Numbered from the stretch's first letter, positions 45,340 through 53,979 are shown. The stretch is DNA of 64,000 nt from Albidovulum sp. (GCA_030837785.1 JAUQYA010000019.1:15268-79267); one strand, 5' to 3'. Made by a program: numbers and translations. Notes: generated by a model from the letters alone, not told the origin.

Positions 45340-46296
45340 TCAGCCCGCGGACGGAAGAGCCGCGAGGCGGCGGGCGAAGCTCTGTTCGGCACGGGCGTGC
45401 CAGCGCCGGATCTCCGGGTCGGCGAGAAGCTCGGCCATCTTCGCCACCACCGCCTGCCGATACCGCAGGATCGAGGTGTCGCGGATGGCAGCGCCCTGCG
45501 CGCGGTCGGCGAAATAGGCCGCGTCGTGGCGCAGGTTGGGCTCGCCCATCGGGGCGGCGCCGCGGCCGCGCGACTGGCGCAGGCGGTAGGCGTCGGGCGT
45601 CTTGACCGCATAGTGGTTGTACTGCGCGAGCGCATGGCGGATCTCGGCGCGTGGGACGTGACGCAACTCGCGCCAGAGCGCCGCCGCCGCATCGATCTCG
45701 CGCAGCGTTCCATCCCCCCGCATTACCGTCAGCCGCGCCTTCGGGCCGCGGTAGCGGGTGAGCGAATGGTTGTGGATCGCGCCGTAAAGGGCGGGGCTGC
45801 GGCTCAGCGTCTTCAAGGCGCCGTTGGCCCTGTGATGCTCGGGCAGGCGGTCGAGGAGCATCGCGGTGACGGGGCCGGGGCGCCAGCGCGTCTCCTCTCC
45901 CGGCCCGAAGGTCATGGCGTTGAGTGCGATCACGTCCACGGCGTCCGGCGCCGCGGCGAGAAGCGCCTTGAGCGTATGATCGCCGGCATGGACGTTGAGG
46001 AACTCGTCTACATCGAGCATCATCAGCCAGTCGGCCGCGTCCACGTCGAAGCGTTCGCGCAGCCGCGCGTAGCCTTCCGCCTGCGGCACCTTGCCCGGCG
46101 CCACCCGGTGCTGGACGAAGCCGACATGGCCCGCCGCCTGCATCGCCCGGAGAAGCCGCACCGAGCCGTCGTCGCAATCGTTGGCCGCGACGAAGATGCG
46201 GTCGAAGCCGAGGACGAGGTGGTGGGCCACGAATTCCAGCAGGAACGGGCCTTCGTTGCGGATGCAGGTCAGAAGATGGGCGGTCGGGTCGGGCAT
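45340..46296 (-). CDS. Glycosyltransferase family 2-like protein (PF13704 type)
   Basis: This 318-residue soluble protein begins LLTCIRNEGPFLLEFVAHHLVLGFDRIFVAANDCDDGS, has the nucleotide-sugar/metal motif ADWLMMLDVDEFLNVH (DVDEF, about 85-100) and a C-terminal NHYAVKTPDAYRLRQSRGRG. These features fit Glyco_tranf_2_4 proteins of Rhodobacterales, which are thought to modify exopolysaccharide or surface glycans. Neighbouring genes do not tell the product. Confidence 0.85.
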   Translation of the reverse strand: MPDPTAHLLTCIRNEGPFLLEFVAHHLVLGFDRIFVAANDCDDGSVRLLRAMQAAGHVGFVQHRVAPGKVPQAEGYARLRERFDVDAADWLMMLDVDEFLNVHAGDHTLKALLAAAPDAVDVIALNAMTFGPGEETRWRPGPVTAMLLDRLPEHHRANGALKTLSRSPALYGAIHNHSLTRYRGPKARLTVMRGDGTLREIDAAAALWRELRHVPRAEIRHALAQYNHYAVKTPDAYRLRQSRGRGAAPMGEPNLRHDAAYFADRAQGAAIRDTSILRYRQAVVAKMAELLADPEIRRWHARAEQSFARRLAALPSAG

Positions 46297-46328
46297 GGCT
46301 CTGGCAAGGGCGGGCCGGTCGCGGCACT

Positions 46329-46772
46329 ATGGCGGGGCGGCGGGTGCGGATGCAACGGGGACGGGCGGTGCGGCTTGAGGATTTCGCGGGGCGCTGGCGG
46401 ATCGCGCGGCGGATCGACGACCGGCAGGGCGGCGTGGCCGGCTGGTTCGAGGGTGTGGCCGAGTTCCGCCCGGTGCCGCAGGGGCTCGCCTACCGCGAGG
46501 AGGGGCGGCTGTGGCTCGGCGCGGGGTCGGGGGTTGTGGCCGTCCGCGACTACCTCTGGCGCGAGGAGGCGGGCCGCATCGTCGTCGACCACGGCGACGG
46601 GCGGCCGTTCCACGACTTCGATCCGGCCGAGCCGGAGGCGCAGCACTGGTGCGACCCAGACGACTACCGCGTGCGCTACGACTTCGCCCGCTGGCCGGAG
46701 TGGCGGGCGGATTGGACGGTGGTCGGACCGCGGAAGGATTATACGATGCGATCGACCTACCGTCGCGCTTGA
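46329..46772 (+). CDS. DUF6314-like protein
   Basis: A 147-residue soluble protein with a beta-barrel-like pattern: RLEDFAGRWRIARRIDDRQGG, FEGVAEFRPVPQGLAYREEGRL, RDYLWREEAGRIVVDHGDGRPFHDFD and RYDFARWPEWRADWTVVGPRKDYTMRSTYRR. It matches DUF6314 as I know it; lipocalin-like folds bind small ligands but the function is not known. ATGs at 46329 and 46347 are both possible starts. It is divergent from the glycosyltransferase, 32 bp away, so their promoters must overlap the 5' ends. Confidence 0.8.
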   Translation: MAGRRVRMQRGRAVRLEDFAGRWRIARRIDDRQGGVAGWFEGVAEFRPVPQGLAYREEGRLWLGAGSGVVAVRDYLWREEAGRIVVDHGDGRPFHDFDPAEPEAQHWCDPDDYRVRYDFARWPEWRADWTVVGPRKDYTMRSTYRRA

Positions 46773-46826
46773 CCGGCGCACACCCAGCGTCGAGCATGGA
46801 TCGACGAGTCAAAGGGGGAACCAATC

Positions 46827-47471
46827 ATGACCGAGACCGTGGCCGGGCGCGAGGTGATCGTCCATTTCGACGGCAAACGCTGCGTCCATTCGCGCAACTG
46901 CGTCCTGCGCCACCCCGAGGTCTTCGTGCCGAACGTCAAGGGCGAGTGGATTCGCCCCGATGCCGCCCCCGCGGACGAGGTGATCCGCATCGGCCAGATG
47001 TGCCCCTCCGGCGCGATCCGGGTGGAGCGGGTTGGCGGCGGCGCGGTCGCCGGGTCGAACCTGCCGCCCGTGGTCAACACGGTTCATGTCCGCGAGAACG
47101 GCCCCCTGGCCTTCGAGGCGGAGCTGTTGCTGCGCGGACAGCCCCACGACACCGTGCGGGCCACGCTCTGCCGCTGCGGCCTGTCGAAGAACAAGCCCTA
47201 TTGCGACAACTCCCATGCCAGGGCCGGTTTCACCGCGACCGGCGAGCCCGCTGCGAAGGACACACCGCCGCTTGAAGTGCGCAACGGTCCGGTCGACCTC
47301 CAGCCGCAGCCGAACGGGCCCCTGAAGGTGGTGGGAAACCTCGAAATCGTGTCCGGCACCGGACGCGCCGTCAACCGGACCCGCCAGGTGTTCCTCTGTC
47401 GCTGCGGCCAGTCGGCGAACAAGCCCTATTGCGACGGCAACCACAAGGTGGCCGGGTTCGTGGCCGACTGA
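46827..47471 (+). CDS. Ferredoxin-like/double CDGSH iron-sulfur protein
   Basis: The 214-residue protein has three parts: an N-terminal Fer4_19-like domain (HFDGKRCVHSRNCVLRHPEVFV and IGQMCPSGAIRVE) and two CDGSH-type [2Fe-2S] domains, each with three Cys and one His: CRCGLSKNKPYCDNSH (about 118-133) and CRCGQSANKPYCDGNH (about 191-206). MitoNEET-like clusters of this kind are redox-active and labile. A possible role in cluster handling or redox sensing is inferred from the family. AAGGGGGAACCAATC precedes the ATG. The stop codon lies in a tandem repeat. Confidence 0.9.
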   Translation: MTETVAGREVIVHFDGKRCVHSRNCVLRHPEVFVPNVKGEWIRPDAAPADEVIRIGQMCPSGAIRVERVGGGAVAGSNLPPVVNTVHVRENGPLAFEAELLLRGQPHDTVRATLCRCGLSKNKPYCDNSHARAGFTATGEPAAKDTPPLEVRNGPVDLQPQPNGPLKVVGNLEIVSGTGRAVNRTRQVFLCRCGQSANKPYCDGNHKVAGFVAD

Positions 47472-47506
47472 TCTTGGGCCGACTGATCTTGGGCCGACTG
47501 ATCCGG
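47462..47506 (+). repeat. 15-bp tandem repeat across the stop of the CDGSH gene
   Basis: GGCCGACTGATCTTG occurs at 47462-47476 and 47477-47491, with a diverged third copy at 47492-47506. The TGA stop of the CDGSH gene is in the first copy, and every copy carries the same TGA in frame, so the protein end is unchanged by copy number. Confidence 0.9.
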
Positions 47507-47507
47507 G

Positions 47508-48851
47508 TCAGATCTCGCCGGTCAGCCTCGGGTCGAACGGATAGGTCGTCAGGTTCTCGCAGCCGGTGGCGGTGATCAGTACCTGATCCTCGATCTTGAT
47601 CGAGAAATCGCCGCCCTCGGGGCTGACCAGTGCCTCGGTGCAGATCACCATGCCCTCCTCGATCGCGTGGTCGAAGGCGCCCTCGGCCCAGGCATCGGGG
47701 TAGGGGACATAGGGCCATTCGTCGCAAAGCCCGACGCCGTGCATCTTGCAGGAATATTTCTGCGCCCAGTACTGGTCCTCCAGCCGGTGCCCCTCGAACA
47801 CCAGTTCGCGGATCGATACGCCCGGCCTGAGCCGCGCCTGATGGTCGCGGATGTGGTCAAGCGCGTGGTTCATCGCCGAGATCATCGCATTGGAGGGGCG
47901 GGCGTCGCCCACCCACCAGGTGCGGGAGATGTCGATGCAGATGCCGTAGGACCCGATCAGGTCGGTATCGAAGGCGACGATCTCGTTTTCCCGGACGATC
48001 CGCGGCCCGCATTCCTGAAACCACGGATTGGTCCGGGGCCCGGAAGCCAGAAGCCGGGTCTCGATCCACTCGCCGCCACGCCGGATGTTGCCTTTATGCA
48101 ATTCTGACCAGATGTCATCCTCGCTGACGCTGCCTTTCGGTACGTTTTCTCTGGTAAACGCCTCCATTTCGGAGATCGCCGCCTCGCAGGCGTGGTGGGC
48201 GCAGCGCATCGCGAGGATCTCGTCCTTTCCCTTGATCGCGCGGGTGCGCTCGGTCAGTTCCTCGCCCTCCATCACCTCGAATCCCGCGCGTTCCAGCGCC
48301 CTGAGCCCGTGGATCTGGATCTTGTCGACGCCGAGCCGGCGGTTGGCGCCGGCGTGCGCCCGCATCACCTGCTCCACCTGCCCGGCGAAGGAGGCGGCGT
48401 CGGCTTCGCCGCGGTCGCCCGAGACGGCGTAGAAGAACGAGGCACCGGCGCGGATTTCCTTCACCAGAGGGTTGAACGAGACGAGGAACGGCGCGTTCTT
48501 GTATTCCCAGATCACCATGTGCCCGTCGGCGCACAGAAGGCAGGCGCGGAACGGGTTGTGCGCGTTCCAGAGCTGCATGTTGGTGGTGTCGGTGGCGTAG
48601 CGGATGTTCAGCGGATCGAACATCAGCAGGCCGCCCCAGCCGCGGGCGACGATGGCGTCGGTCAGCCGCCGCCAGCGGAACTCCCGCATCGCCGGCAGGT
48701 CGGGCGGCACCAGCCCCGCCGCTTCCCATTCCCGGAAGGCGAGCTGCGTCGGCCCGATCTCCACCCGGTCGTTGTCGTTGGGCGTGCCGTCTGGCAGGCG
48801 GTCCCCCCGCGTCGGGTCGATCTTGCGGCGGTCGCGGTAGTGGTCGGTCAT
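47508..48851 (-). CDS. dddP: Dimethylsulfoniopropionate lyase DddP
   Basis: DddP cleaves DMSP to dimethyl sulfide and acrylate; it is an M24-peptidase-fold enzyme that uses Fe. The 447 residues match Ruegeria DddP in length and sequence (NDNDRVEIGPTQLAF, NIRYATDTTNMQLWNAHNPF, HMVIWEYKN). By my count the metal ligands Asp295, Asp297, Asp307, His371, Glu406, Glu421 and catalytic Asp377 fall at exactly the residue numbers I recall for the Ruegeria enzyme, in AFDTDLIGSYGICIDISR, MHGVGLCDEWP, TEALVSPEGG and IEDQV. It is divergent from prfB; no acrylate-utilisation genes are seen nearby. Confidence 0.94.
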   Translation of the reverse strand: MTDHYRDRRKIDPTRGDRLPDGTPNDNDRVEIGPTQLAFREWEAAGLVPPDLPAMREFRWRRLTDAIVARGWGGLLMFDPLNIRYATDTTNMQLWNAHNPFRACLLCADGHMVIWEYKNAPFLVSFNPLVKEIRAGASFFYAVSGDRGEADAASFAGQVEQVMRAHAGANRRLGVDKIQIHGLRALERAGFEVMEGEELTERTRAIKGKDEILAMRCAHHACEAAISEMEAFTRENVPKGSVSEDDIWSELHKGNIRRGGEWIETRLLASGPRTNPWFQECGPRIVRENEIVAFDTDLIGSYGICIDISRTWWVGDARPSNAMISAMNHALDHIRDHQARLRPGVSIRELVFEGHRLEDQYWAQKYSCKMHGVGLCDEWPYVPYPDAWAEGAFDHAIEEGMVICTEALVSPEGGDFSIKIEDQVLITATGCENLTTYPFDPRLTGEI

Positions 48852-48954
48852 GGCGGCGCTCTCCCCTCGAGGCCGAGCATGGCGCGGCCGCGCGCCGGGG
48901 TCCGTTCCGCTTGCGACCCGCGCCGCGGCGGTTTCCGCCACCGGGGCCGGGCCG

Positions 48955-48966
48955 CCCCCCCCCCCC
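48955..48966. repeat. C12 homopolymer between dddP and prfB
   Basis: Twelve consecutive C residues lie in the 197-bp gap between the divergent dddP and prfB starts, the longest homopolymer I noticed in the window. Its length could vary by slippage. Confidence 0.9.
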
Positions 48967-49048
48967 GCCCGCCCGACCCGCCCCACCCTTGCCCGCGCGG
49001 GCCGGCTCGACTATCTACGCGCAGCAATCGACGGAAGGACGACGGCCC

Positions 49049-50176
49049 ATGCGCGCCGAGATGGAAAATGTGGTCGAGGCGGTCGGGAAGTCGCTGAAGC
49101 TCCTCGGCCAGCGGATGGACTGGGAGACGGCGCCCCATCGCCTTGAAGAGATGAACGCGATGATCGAGGACGGCGATCTGTGGGCGGACCCGGCGCGCGC
49201 CCAGAAGCTGATGCGCGAGCGGCAGATGCTGATGGATGCGGTCGAGACCTACCGCCGGATCGCGCGCGACCTGAAGGACAATGTCGAGCTGATCGAACTG
49301 GGCGAGATGGAGGGCGACAAGGACATCGTTGCCGACGCCGAGGCCTCGCTCAAGGCGCTGAAGGATTTCGCCGGCGCGAAGGAACTTGAGGCGCTTCTGG
49401 ACGGCGAGGCGGACGGCAACGACACCTTCCTCGAGATCAACGCCGGCGCCGGCGGCACCGAAAGCTGCGACTGGGCGTCGATGCTGGCGCGGATGTATGT
49501 CCGTTGGGCCGAGAGGAAGGGCTACAAGGTCGAGCTTCAGGCCGAGACCCCGGGCGAGGAGGCGGGCATCCGTTCGGCCGCCTACAAGATTTCCGGGCCG
49601 AACGCCTACGGCTGGCTGAAATCGGAATCGGGCGTCCACCGGCTGGTGCGCATCTCGCCCTACGATTCGGCGGCGCGGCGGCACACCTCGTTCTCGTCGG
49701 TCTGGGTCTATCCCGTCGTCGACGACAACATCGAGATCGTGATCCCCGACAACGAGATCAGGATCGACACCTTCCGCTCGTCCGGCGCGGGCGGCCAGCA
49801 CGTAAACACCACTGACTCGGCGGTCAGGATCACCCACCTTCCGACCAACATCGTGGTGACCTCGTCGATGAAGTCGCAGCACCAGAACCGCGAGATCGCG
49901 ATGAACGCGCTCAGGTCGCGGCTCTACCAGCTTGAACTCGACAAGCGCAACGCGGCGATCAACGCGGCCCATGAATCCAAGGGCGATGCCGGCTGGGGCA
50001 ACCAGATCCGGTCCTACGTGCTCCAGCCCTACCAGATGGTGAAGGATCTGCGCACCGGCTACGAGACCTCGGACACCCAGGGCGTGCTCGACGGCGACCT
50101 CGACGGGTTCATGGCAGCGACGCTCGCGATGGGCGTCGAAGGCAAGAGCCGCGCCGAGGCCCGCGCCGACGACTGA
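49049..50176 (+). CDS. prfB: Peptide chain release factor 2
   Basis: RF2 ends translation at UAA and UGA. The 375 residues have the GGQ motif in SSGAGGQHVNTTDSAVR and the codon-recognition loop HRLVRISPYDSAARRHTSF, where SPY replaces enteric SPF, as is usual in alphaproteobacteria. The frame is continuous from the ATG at 49049, so the internal UGA-programmed frameshift of E. coli prfB is absent. It lies next to divergent dddP; the normal alphaproteobacterial neighbour mrcA is not in the window. Confidence 0.96.
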   Translation: MRAEMENVVEAVGKSLKLLGQRMDWETAPHRLEEMNAMIEDGDLWADPARAQKLMRERQMLMDAVETYRRIARDLKDNVELIELGEMEGDKDIVADAEASLKALKDFAGAKELEALLDGEADGNDTFLEINAGAGGTESCDWASMLARMYVRWAERKGYKVELQAETPGEEAGIRSAAYKISGPNAYGWLKSESGVHRLVRISPYDSAARRHTSFSSVWVYPVVDDNIEIVIPDNEIRIDTFRSSGAGGQHVNTTDSAVRITHLPTNIVVTSSMKSQHQNREIAMNALRSRLYQLELDKRNAAINAAHESKGDAGWGNQIRSYVLQPYQMVKDLRTGYETSDTQGVLDGDLDGFMAATLAMGVEGKSRAEARADD

Positions 50177-50293
50177 GGCCGGGCCCGGGCCGCGGGCCCC
50201 GCCGTTCCAGCCCGCCCGCGGGCGGGACGGTTCCGGCTTGTCACATGGGCCGTGCCTGCCTTAGCCTCCCTTCCGCGAACAGGAGGGGAAGTC

Positions 50294-51070
50294 ATGGATG
50301 CGACCCATCGGGGGCCCGACCCGCTGCCCGAAATCCGGCAGGTGGAGATGTCGGACATTCCGGCCGTCCTGGCACTCGGCCTTCGCGATTTCCTGCGAGC
50401 GCCGCTCTTCGGGCTGTTCTTCAGCGCGGTCTATGTCGCCGGCGGACTGATCCTTTGGCGCGTCTACGGCGTCGCCGGCCAGCAATGGTGGCTTGCCCCC
50501 GTCGCGGTCGGCTTCCCGCTTCTCGGCCCCTTCGCCGCGGTCGGGCTCTACGAGGTCAGCCGGCGGATCGAGCAGGGTCAGCCGCTGGACTGGCGCGCGA
50601 TCCTCGGCGTCGTCTTCGCGCAGAAGGACCGCCAGATTCCCGCGCTCGCGGCCGTCATCATCGTTGTCTTCCTGTTCTGGGTCTTCGTCGCCCATGCGCT
50701 CTTCGCCCTCTTCATCGGGCTGAGGGCCTTCGGGCCGGCGCAGGACATGATGAGCCTGTTCCTGGAGGGGAACGGGCCCTTGATGCTTCTTGTCGGAAGT
50801 GCGGTCGGCGCGGGCTTTGCCGGCGTGCTCTTCGCCACCACCGTCGTCGGCCTGCCGCTTCTTCTGGAAAAGGAAATCGACTTCGTCACCGCCATGATCC
50901 ATTCGACGCGCACCGTCCTCGCCAATCCGGGGGTGATGCTGGTCTGGGGGGGCGTGATCGCGGTGGTCCTGTTCCTGGCGATGCTGCCGCTGTTCATGGG
51001 CCTCTTCGTCGCGCTTCCGGTCCTGGGGCACGCGACCTGGCACATGTATCGCCGCTTGCTGGCGGATTGA
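50294..51070 (+). CDS. DUF2189 integral membrane protein
   Basis: This 258-residue protein has an acidic N-terminus (PLPEIRQVEMSDIPAVLALGLRDF) and six hydrophobic segments (for example GLFFSAVYVAGGLILWRVYGVAG, IPALAAVIIVVFLFWVFVAHALFALFIGL, VMLVWGGVIAVVLFLAMLPLFMGLFVALPVLGHATWHMYRRL-like end). It matches the DUF2189 family, once annotated as cytochrome c oxidase subunit I-like; its role is unknown. AGGAGGGGAAGTC precedes the ATG. It is convergent with the bactofilin operon. Confidence 0.87.
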   Translation: MDATHRGPDPLPEIRQVEMSDIPAVLALGLRDFLRAPLFGLFFSAVYVAGGLILWRVYGVAGQQWWLAPVAVGFPLLGPFAAVGLYEVSRRIEQGQPLDWRAILGVVFAQKDRQIPALAAVIIVVFLFWVFVAHALFALFIGLRAFGPAQDMMSLFLEGNGPLMLLVGSAVGAGFAGVLFATTVVGLPLLLEKEIDFVTAMIHSTRTVLANPGVMLVWGGVIAVVLFLAMLPLFMGLFVALPVLGHATWHMYRRLLAD

Positions 51071-51082
51071 CCCGCAAACGCA

Positions 51083-51104
51083 AAGGCGCCCGTCAGGGCG
51101 CCTT
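51083..51104. terminator. Bidirectional intrinsic terminator
   Basis: A perfect 9-bp stem AAGGCGCCC (51083-51091) / GGGCGCCTT (51096-51104) with a GTCA tetraloop lies between the convergent DUF2189 and bactofilin genes. On the minus strand it is followed by TTTGCGTTT. This is the best terminator in the window. Confidence 0.75.
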
Positions 51105-51143
51105 CGACGACATCGCTTTTCCGGGGCCCGCTGGTTGCCGGCG

Positions 51144-51641
51144 TCAGTTCCCGACGGCGGCGGCCGGTGCCACGGCGATCCGTGGCGCGCCGCTCGCCAA
51201 CGGGTCTTCCTGCCGCTGGACCGAGCCTTCGAAATGGGCGCCGCTCTCGATCGCGATGGTCTTGTGGATGATGTCGCCCTCGACCCGCGCGGTCGAGGTG
51301 AGCCGCACCTTCAGCCCGCGCACCCGGCCGATCACCCGGCCGTTGACGACGATGTCGTCGGCGACGATCTCGCCCTTGATGGTGGCGCTTTCGCCCACCG
51401 TCAGAAGATGCGCGCGGATGTCGCCCTCGACCACGCCCTCGACCTGGATGTCGCCCGAGGTCTTCACGTTGCCGGTGATCGTGAGGTCGGAAGAGAGGAC
51501 CGACACGCCCGGCTTGGCCTTGGGCGCCGAGGAGAGGTAGTCGAACGCAGGCTTCGTCGCGGCAGGCTCGGGCGCCTTCGGCTGCTCGGTCGGGGTGCCC
51601 GCCTTGGGACCGGGTTCGTTGATCCTGCTTTTAGAAAACAT
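51144..51641 (-). CDS. Bactofilin-family cytoskeletal protein
   Basis: Bactofilins polymerise without nucleotides into filaments or patches at the membrane and guide cell-wall synthesis. The 165-residue protein has a disordered Pro/Ala-rich N-terminus and the repetitive beta-helix core with SVLSSDLTITGNVKTSGDIQVEGVVEGDIRA-type repeats (about 47-135). Its first 11 bases overlap the end of the M23 peptidase gene, so the two are translationally coupled; a bactofilin-plus-M23 pair is known from other bacteria. Confidence 0.93.
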   Translation of the reverse strand: MFSKSRINEPGPKAGTPTEQPKAPEPAATKPAFDYLSSAPKAKPGVSVLSSDLTITGNVKTSGDIQVEGVVEGDIRAHLLTVGESATIKGEIVADDIVVNGRVIGRVRGLKVRLTSTARVEGDIIHKTIAIESGAHFEGSVQRQEDPLASGAPRIAVAPAAAVGN

Positions 51642-52950
51642 TGTTGGCCGCCTTGATAAACGTCATCGGGTTCACAGCAGAGCCGTTCACACGCACCTCG
51701 TAGTGGAGATGGGTGCCGGTGGAACGGCCGGTATTCCCCATATCACCGATCCTGTCGCCGCGCGAGACCTTTTGGCCCACCTCGGCGCGCACCTTCGAGA
51801 GGTGGCCGTAGCGGGTGATGAGGCCGAAGTCGTGACGCACTTCGACCATGTTGCCATAGCCCGATTCCCATCCGGCGTGGGTCACCGTGCCTTCCGCCGT
51901 CACATAGACCGGCGAGCCGAGCGAGCCGGCCATGTCGATGCCCTCGTGCATCCGGCCCCAGCGGCGGCCGAAGCCCGAGGTGTAGCGGAACGAGGTCTGG
52001 AGCGGCATCGCGAAGGGCGACTTTTCCACCGCCAGCCGGTAGAGGTTCATCCGGTCGAGCCCTTCGAGGATGCGCTCGGCGCGGGCGCTGTCCGGGTCGC
52101 CGCCGGGCCCTGCAAGCGGCGCCAGCGGGCCGAGCGGGCCGCCCTGGCCGGAATAGCCGCGGCGGACCTCCTCGATCAGGTCGTCGGGATCGAGCCCGGC
52201 CGAGGAGAACATCTTGTCGAGCGGCGCCATCGAGACCGTCACCGCCTCTTCGAGGCTGGTGAAGATTTCGTCGTGGCGTTCTTCCAGAAGCTTCTTGTCA
52301 TAGGCGATCTCGTCGGCCTCGGCCTTGGCCGCGTCGGCAAGCTCTGCCATCGCGTCGCGTTCGGCGGCGGTGCGGCCGAGCGCCGCGGTGAGGAATTCGA
52401 GCGTGTCGGCGGTGTCGGCGGGGGCCGCTGCCGCGGCGGAGGGCGCCGAAGGCCCTTCGGACGCGGCCGCCGCCAGTTCGGTGACCCGCGACAGCGCCCC
52501 GTCGCGCTCGGTCATGGTGCGCCTCAGCGTCGACTGGATCACGCCGATGCCGGTCTCCAGTTCCTTGCGCCGCTCTTCCGAGGCGAGCAGCGCGGACTGC
52601 ATGCCCGAGACCTGCTGCATGGCCAGCGCGAAGCGTTCCTGGGCGGCCACCGCCTCTTCGGCGCGCCGGTCGCGTTCGGCCGAAAGCGCGTCGAGGCGGC
52701 TTTCGTAGTTGGCCTGTTCGCGGCGTGCCTGTTCGCGCGCGTTGCCCGAGCCGATCGAATCCATCAGCAGGATCGCCGTCGCCACGATCGTCCAGGCCAG
52801 GACCGCCGCCGAACCCGCAAGCGCCACCGCCTGGGTGATCGGCCTCAGCCGGATGAATCGCGTTTCGGAATCCGAGCGCAGGAAAAGGCGCTGTTCCGGC
52901 AGCCGTTTTTCCAAGGCAGCGTTGAAACGGCCAATGAGACGAGCTTTCAC
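51631..52950 (-). CDS. M23-family peptidoglycan endopeptidase with coiled coil
   Basis: The 439-residue protein has a cytosolic start, one membrane helix (VALAGSAAVLAWTIVATAILLM, about 41-62), a long periplasmic coiled coil (about 70-260) and a C-terminal LytM domain with intact zinc sites: MHEGIDMAG, RYGHLS and GTHLHYEVRVNG. It should therefore cut peptidoglycan cross-links. The GTG at 52950, preceded by GGGGGAT, gives the N-terminus VKARLIGRFNAALEKRLPEQRL conserved in Rhodobacterales. It overlaps the bactofilin gene and probably acts with it in cell-shape control. Confidence 0.92.
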   Translation of the reverse strand: MKARLIGRFNAALEKRLPEQRLFLRSDSETRFIRLRPITQAVALAGSAAVLAWTIVATAILLMDSIGSGNAREQARREQANYESRLDALSAERDRRAEEAVAAQERFALAMQQVSGMQSALLASEERRKELETGIGVIQSTLRRTMTERDGALSRVTELAAAASEGPSAPSAAAAAPADTADTLEFLTAALGRTAAERDAMAELADAAKAEADEIAYDKKLLEERHDEIFTSLEEAVTVSMAPLDKMFSSAGLDPDDLIEEVRRGYSGQGGPLGPLAPLAGPGGDPDSARAERILEGLDRMNLYRLAVEKSPFAMPLQTSFRYTSGFGRRWGRMHEGIDMAGSLGSPVYVTAEGTVTHAGWESGYGNMVEVRHDFGLITRYGHLSKVRAEVGQKVSRGDRIGDMGNTGRSTGTHLHYEVRVNGSAVNPMTFIKAANNVF

Positions 52951-53136
52951 GCCTATCCCCCGATTGTTGTCGCATTTGGCGGGACACATCCCCACGGATC
53001 CCGCCCCGTGGGGATACCTTCCGTCTTCCCACGCCGCAAGGCTTGCGCCGGCCGTGGCGCGCGCGGTGGCCGGAACCCGCCGCTTTCGGCAGAAACCCGC
53101 CGATGGGCCCCGCCTATCGCCTTGAATTTCCCGGCG

Positions 53137-53979
53137 TTACCGGAATGCCGCGGTTCCCGGTGCCTCGGCCACCTCGTCGGCGAGCGGCCAGTAGAAATCG
53201 GGCGGCAGCCCCGCCTCGGCGCGCTTTTCCTCGTTGAAGGGGGGCTTCAGGGGGCCGTGGAAATACCGCCGGACAAGGCCGTGGAAGACCTCCTTCGGGT
53301 CGATCCCGTCGCGCCCGCAAAGCCAGTTGAACCACTTCACCCCGTAGGCGACATGACCCACCTCCTCGGCGTAGATCGTCCTGAGCGCGGCGACAGCGGC
53401 GGCCTCGCCGGCCTTGTCGAAAATCCCGATCATCCCTGGCGTCACGTCGAGCCCGCGCGCCTCGAGCACCATCGGCACGACGGCAAGCCTGCCCAGCAGG
53501 TCGCGGGCGGTGTCCTCGGCTGCGCGCCACATGAAGGCATGCGCCGGCAGTGCGCCGTAGAAGCTGCCCCGGCTTTCAAGACAATCGCAGAGCAGGTTGA
53601 AATGCTTCGATTCCTCGTCGGCCGACTTCACCCAGTCGTCGTAGAAGCCGAGGGGCATCTTCACCTCGGTGAAGCGGGCGACGATGTCCCAGTGCAGGTC
53701 GACGGCATTGAGCTCGATATGCGCCAGCGCGTGCAGAAGCGCGATCCGGCCCTCCTTCGTGCCGGGCCGCCGGCGCGGCACGTCGCGGGGCGGCAGAAGC
53801 TCGGGCCTTGCCGGCCGGGCGGGGCGAAGGGGCGGCTCGGCGCGGCCGATGGCAAGGGGCGAGCCCGCCCCGCGCGATGCCCGCCACGCCGCCGCATGGG
53901 CGTGGCTGAGCGCAGTCTTCCCGCGCCCGTCGGCGGTGGTCAGCACCTCCACCGCCATCTCGGCAAGCGTGCGGGTCAC
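53137..53979 (-). CDS. DUF455 ferritin-like protein
   Basis: The 280-residue all-helical protein has the ferritin-like metal-binding pattern: ALAHIELNAVDLHWDIVARF (E..H motif, about 85-104), ADEESKHFNLLCDCLESRGSFYG and TIYAEEVGHVAYGVKWFNWL (EExxH). DUF455 proteins may bind a di-metal centre; the function is unknown. The GTG start overlaps the bcp stop as GTGA (53979-53976), so translation is coupled. Confidence 0.9.
   Translation of the reverse strand: MTRTLAEMAVEVLTTADGRGKTALSHAHAAAWRASRGAGSPLAIGRAEPPLRPARPARPELLPPRDVPRRRPGTKEGRIALLHALAHIELNAVDLHWDIVARFTEVKMPLGFYDDWVKSADEESKHFNLLCDCLESRGSFYGALPAHAFMWRAAEDTARDLLGRLAVVPMVLEARGLDVTPGMIGIFDKAGEAAAVAALRTIYAEEVGHVAYGVKWFNWLCGRDGIDPKEVFHGLVRRYFHGPLKPPFNEEKRAEAGLPPDFYWPLADEVAEAPGTAAFR

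Noticed and set aside
49049..49150. Programmed frameshift in prfB
   Set aside because: The frame is continuous through the first codons; no in-frame UGA and no slippery CUU-UGA site, unlike E. coli.
50211..50226. CCCGCCCG/CGGGCGGG palindrome after prfB as terminator
   Set aside because: The arms have no loop and no T-run follows; it is as likely to be chance in such GC-rich sequence.
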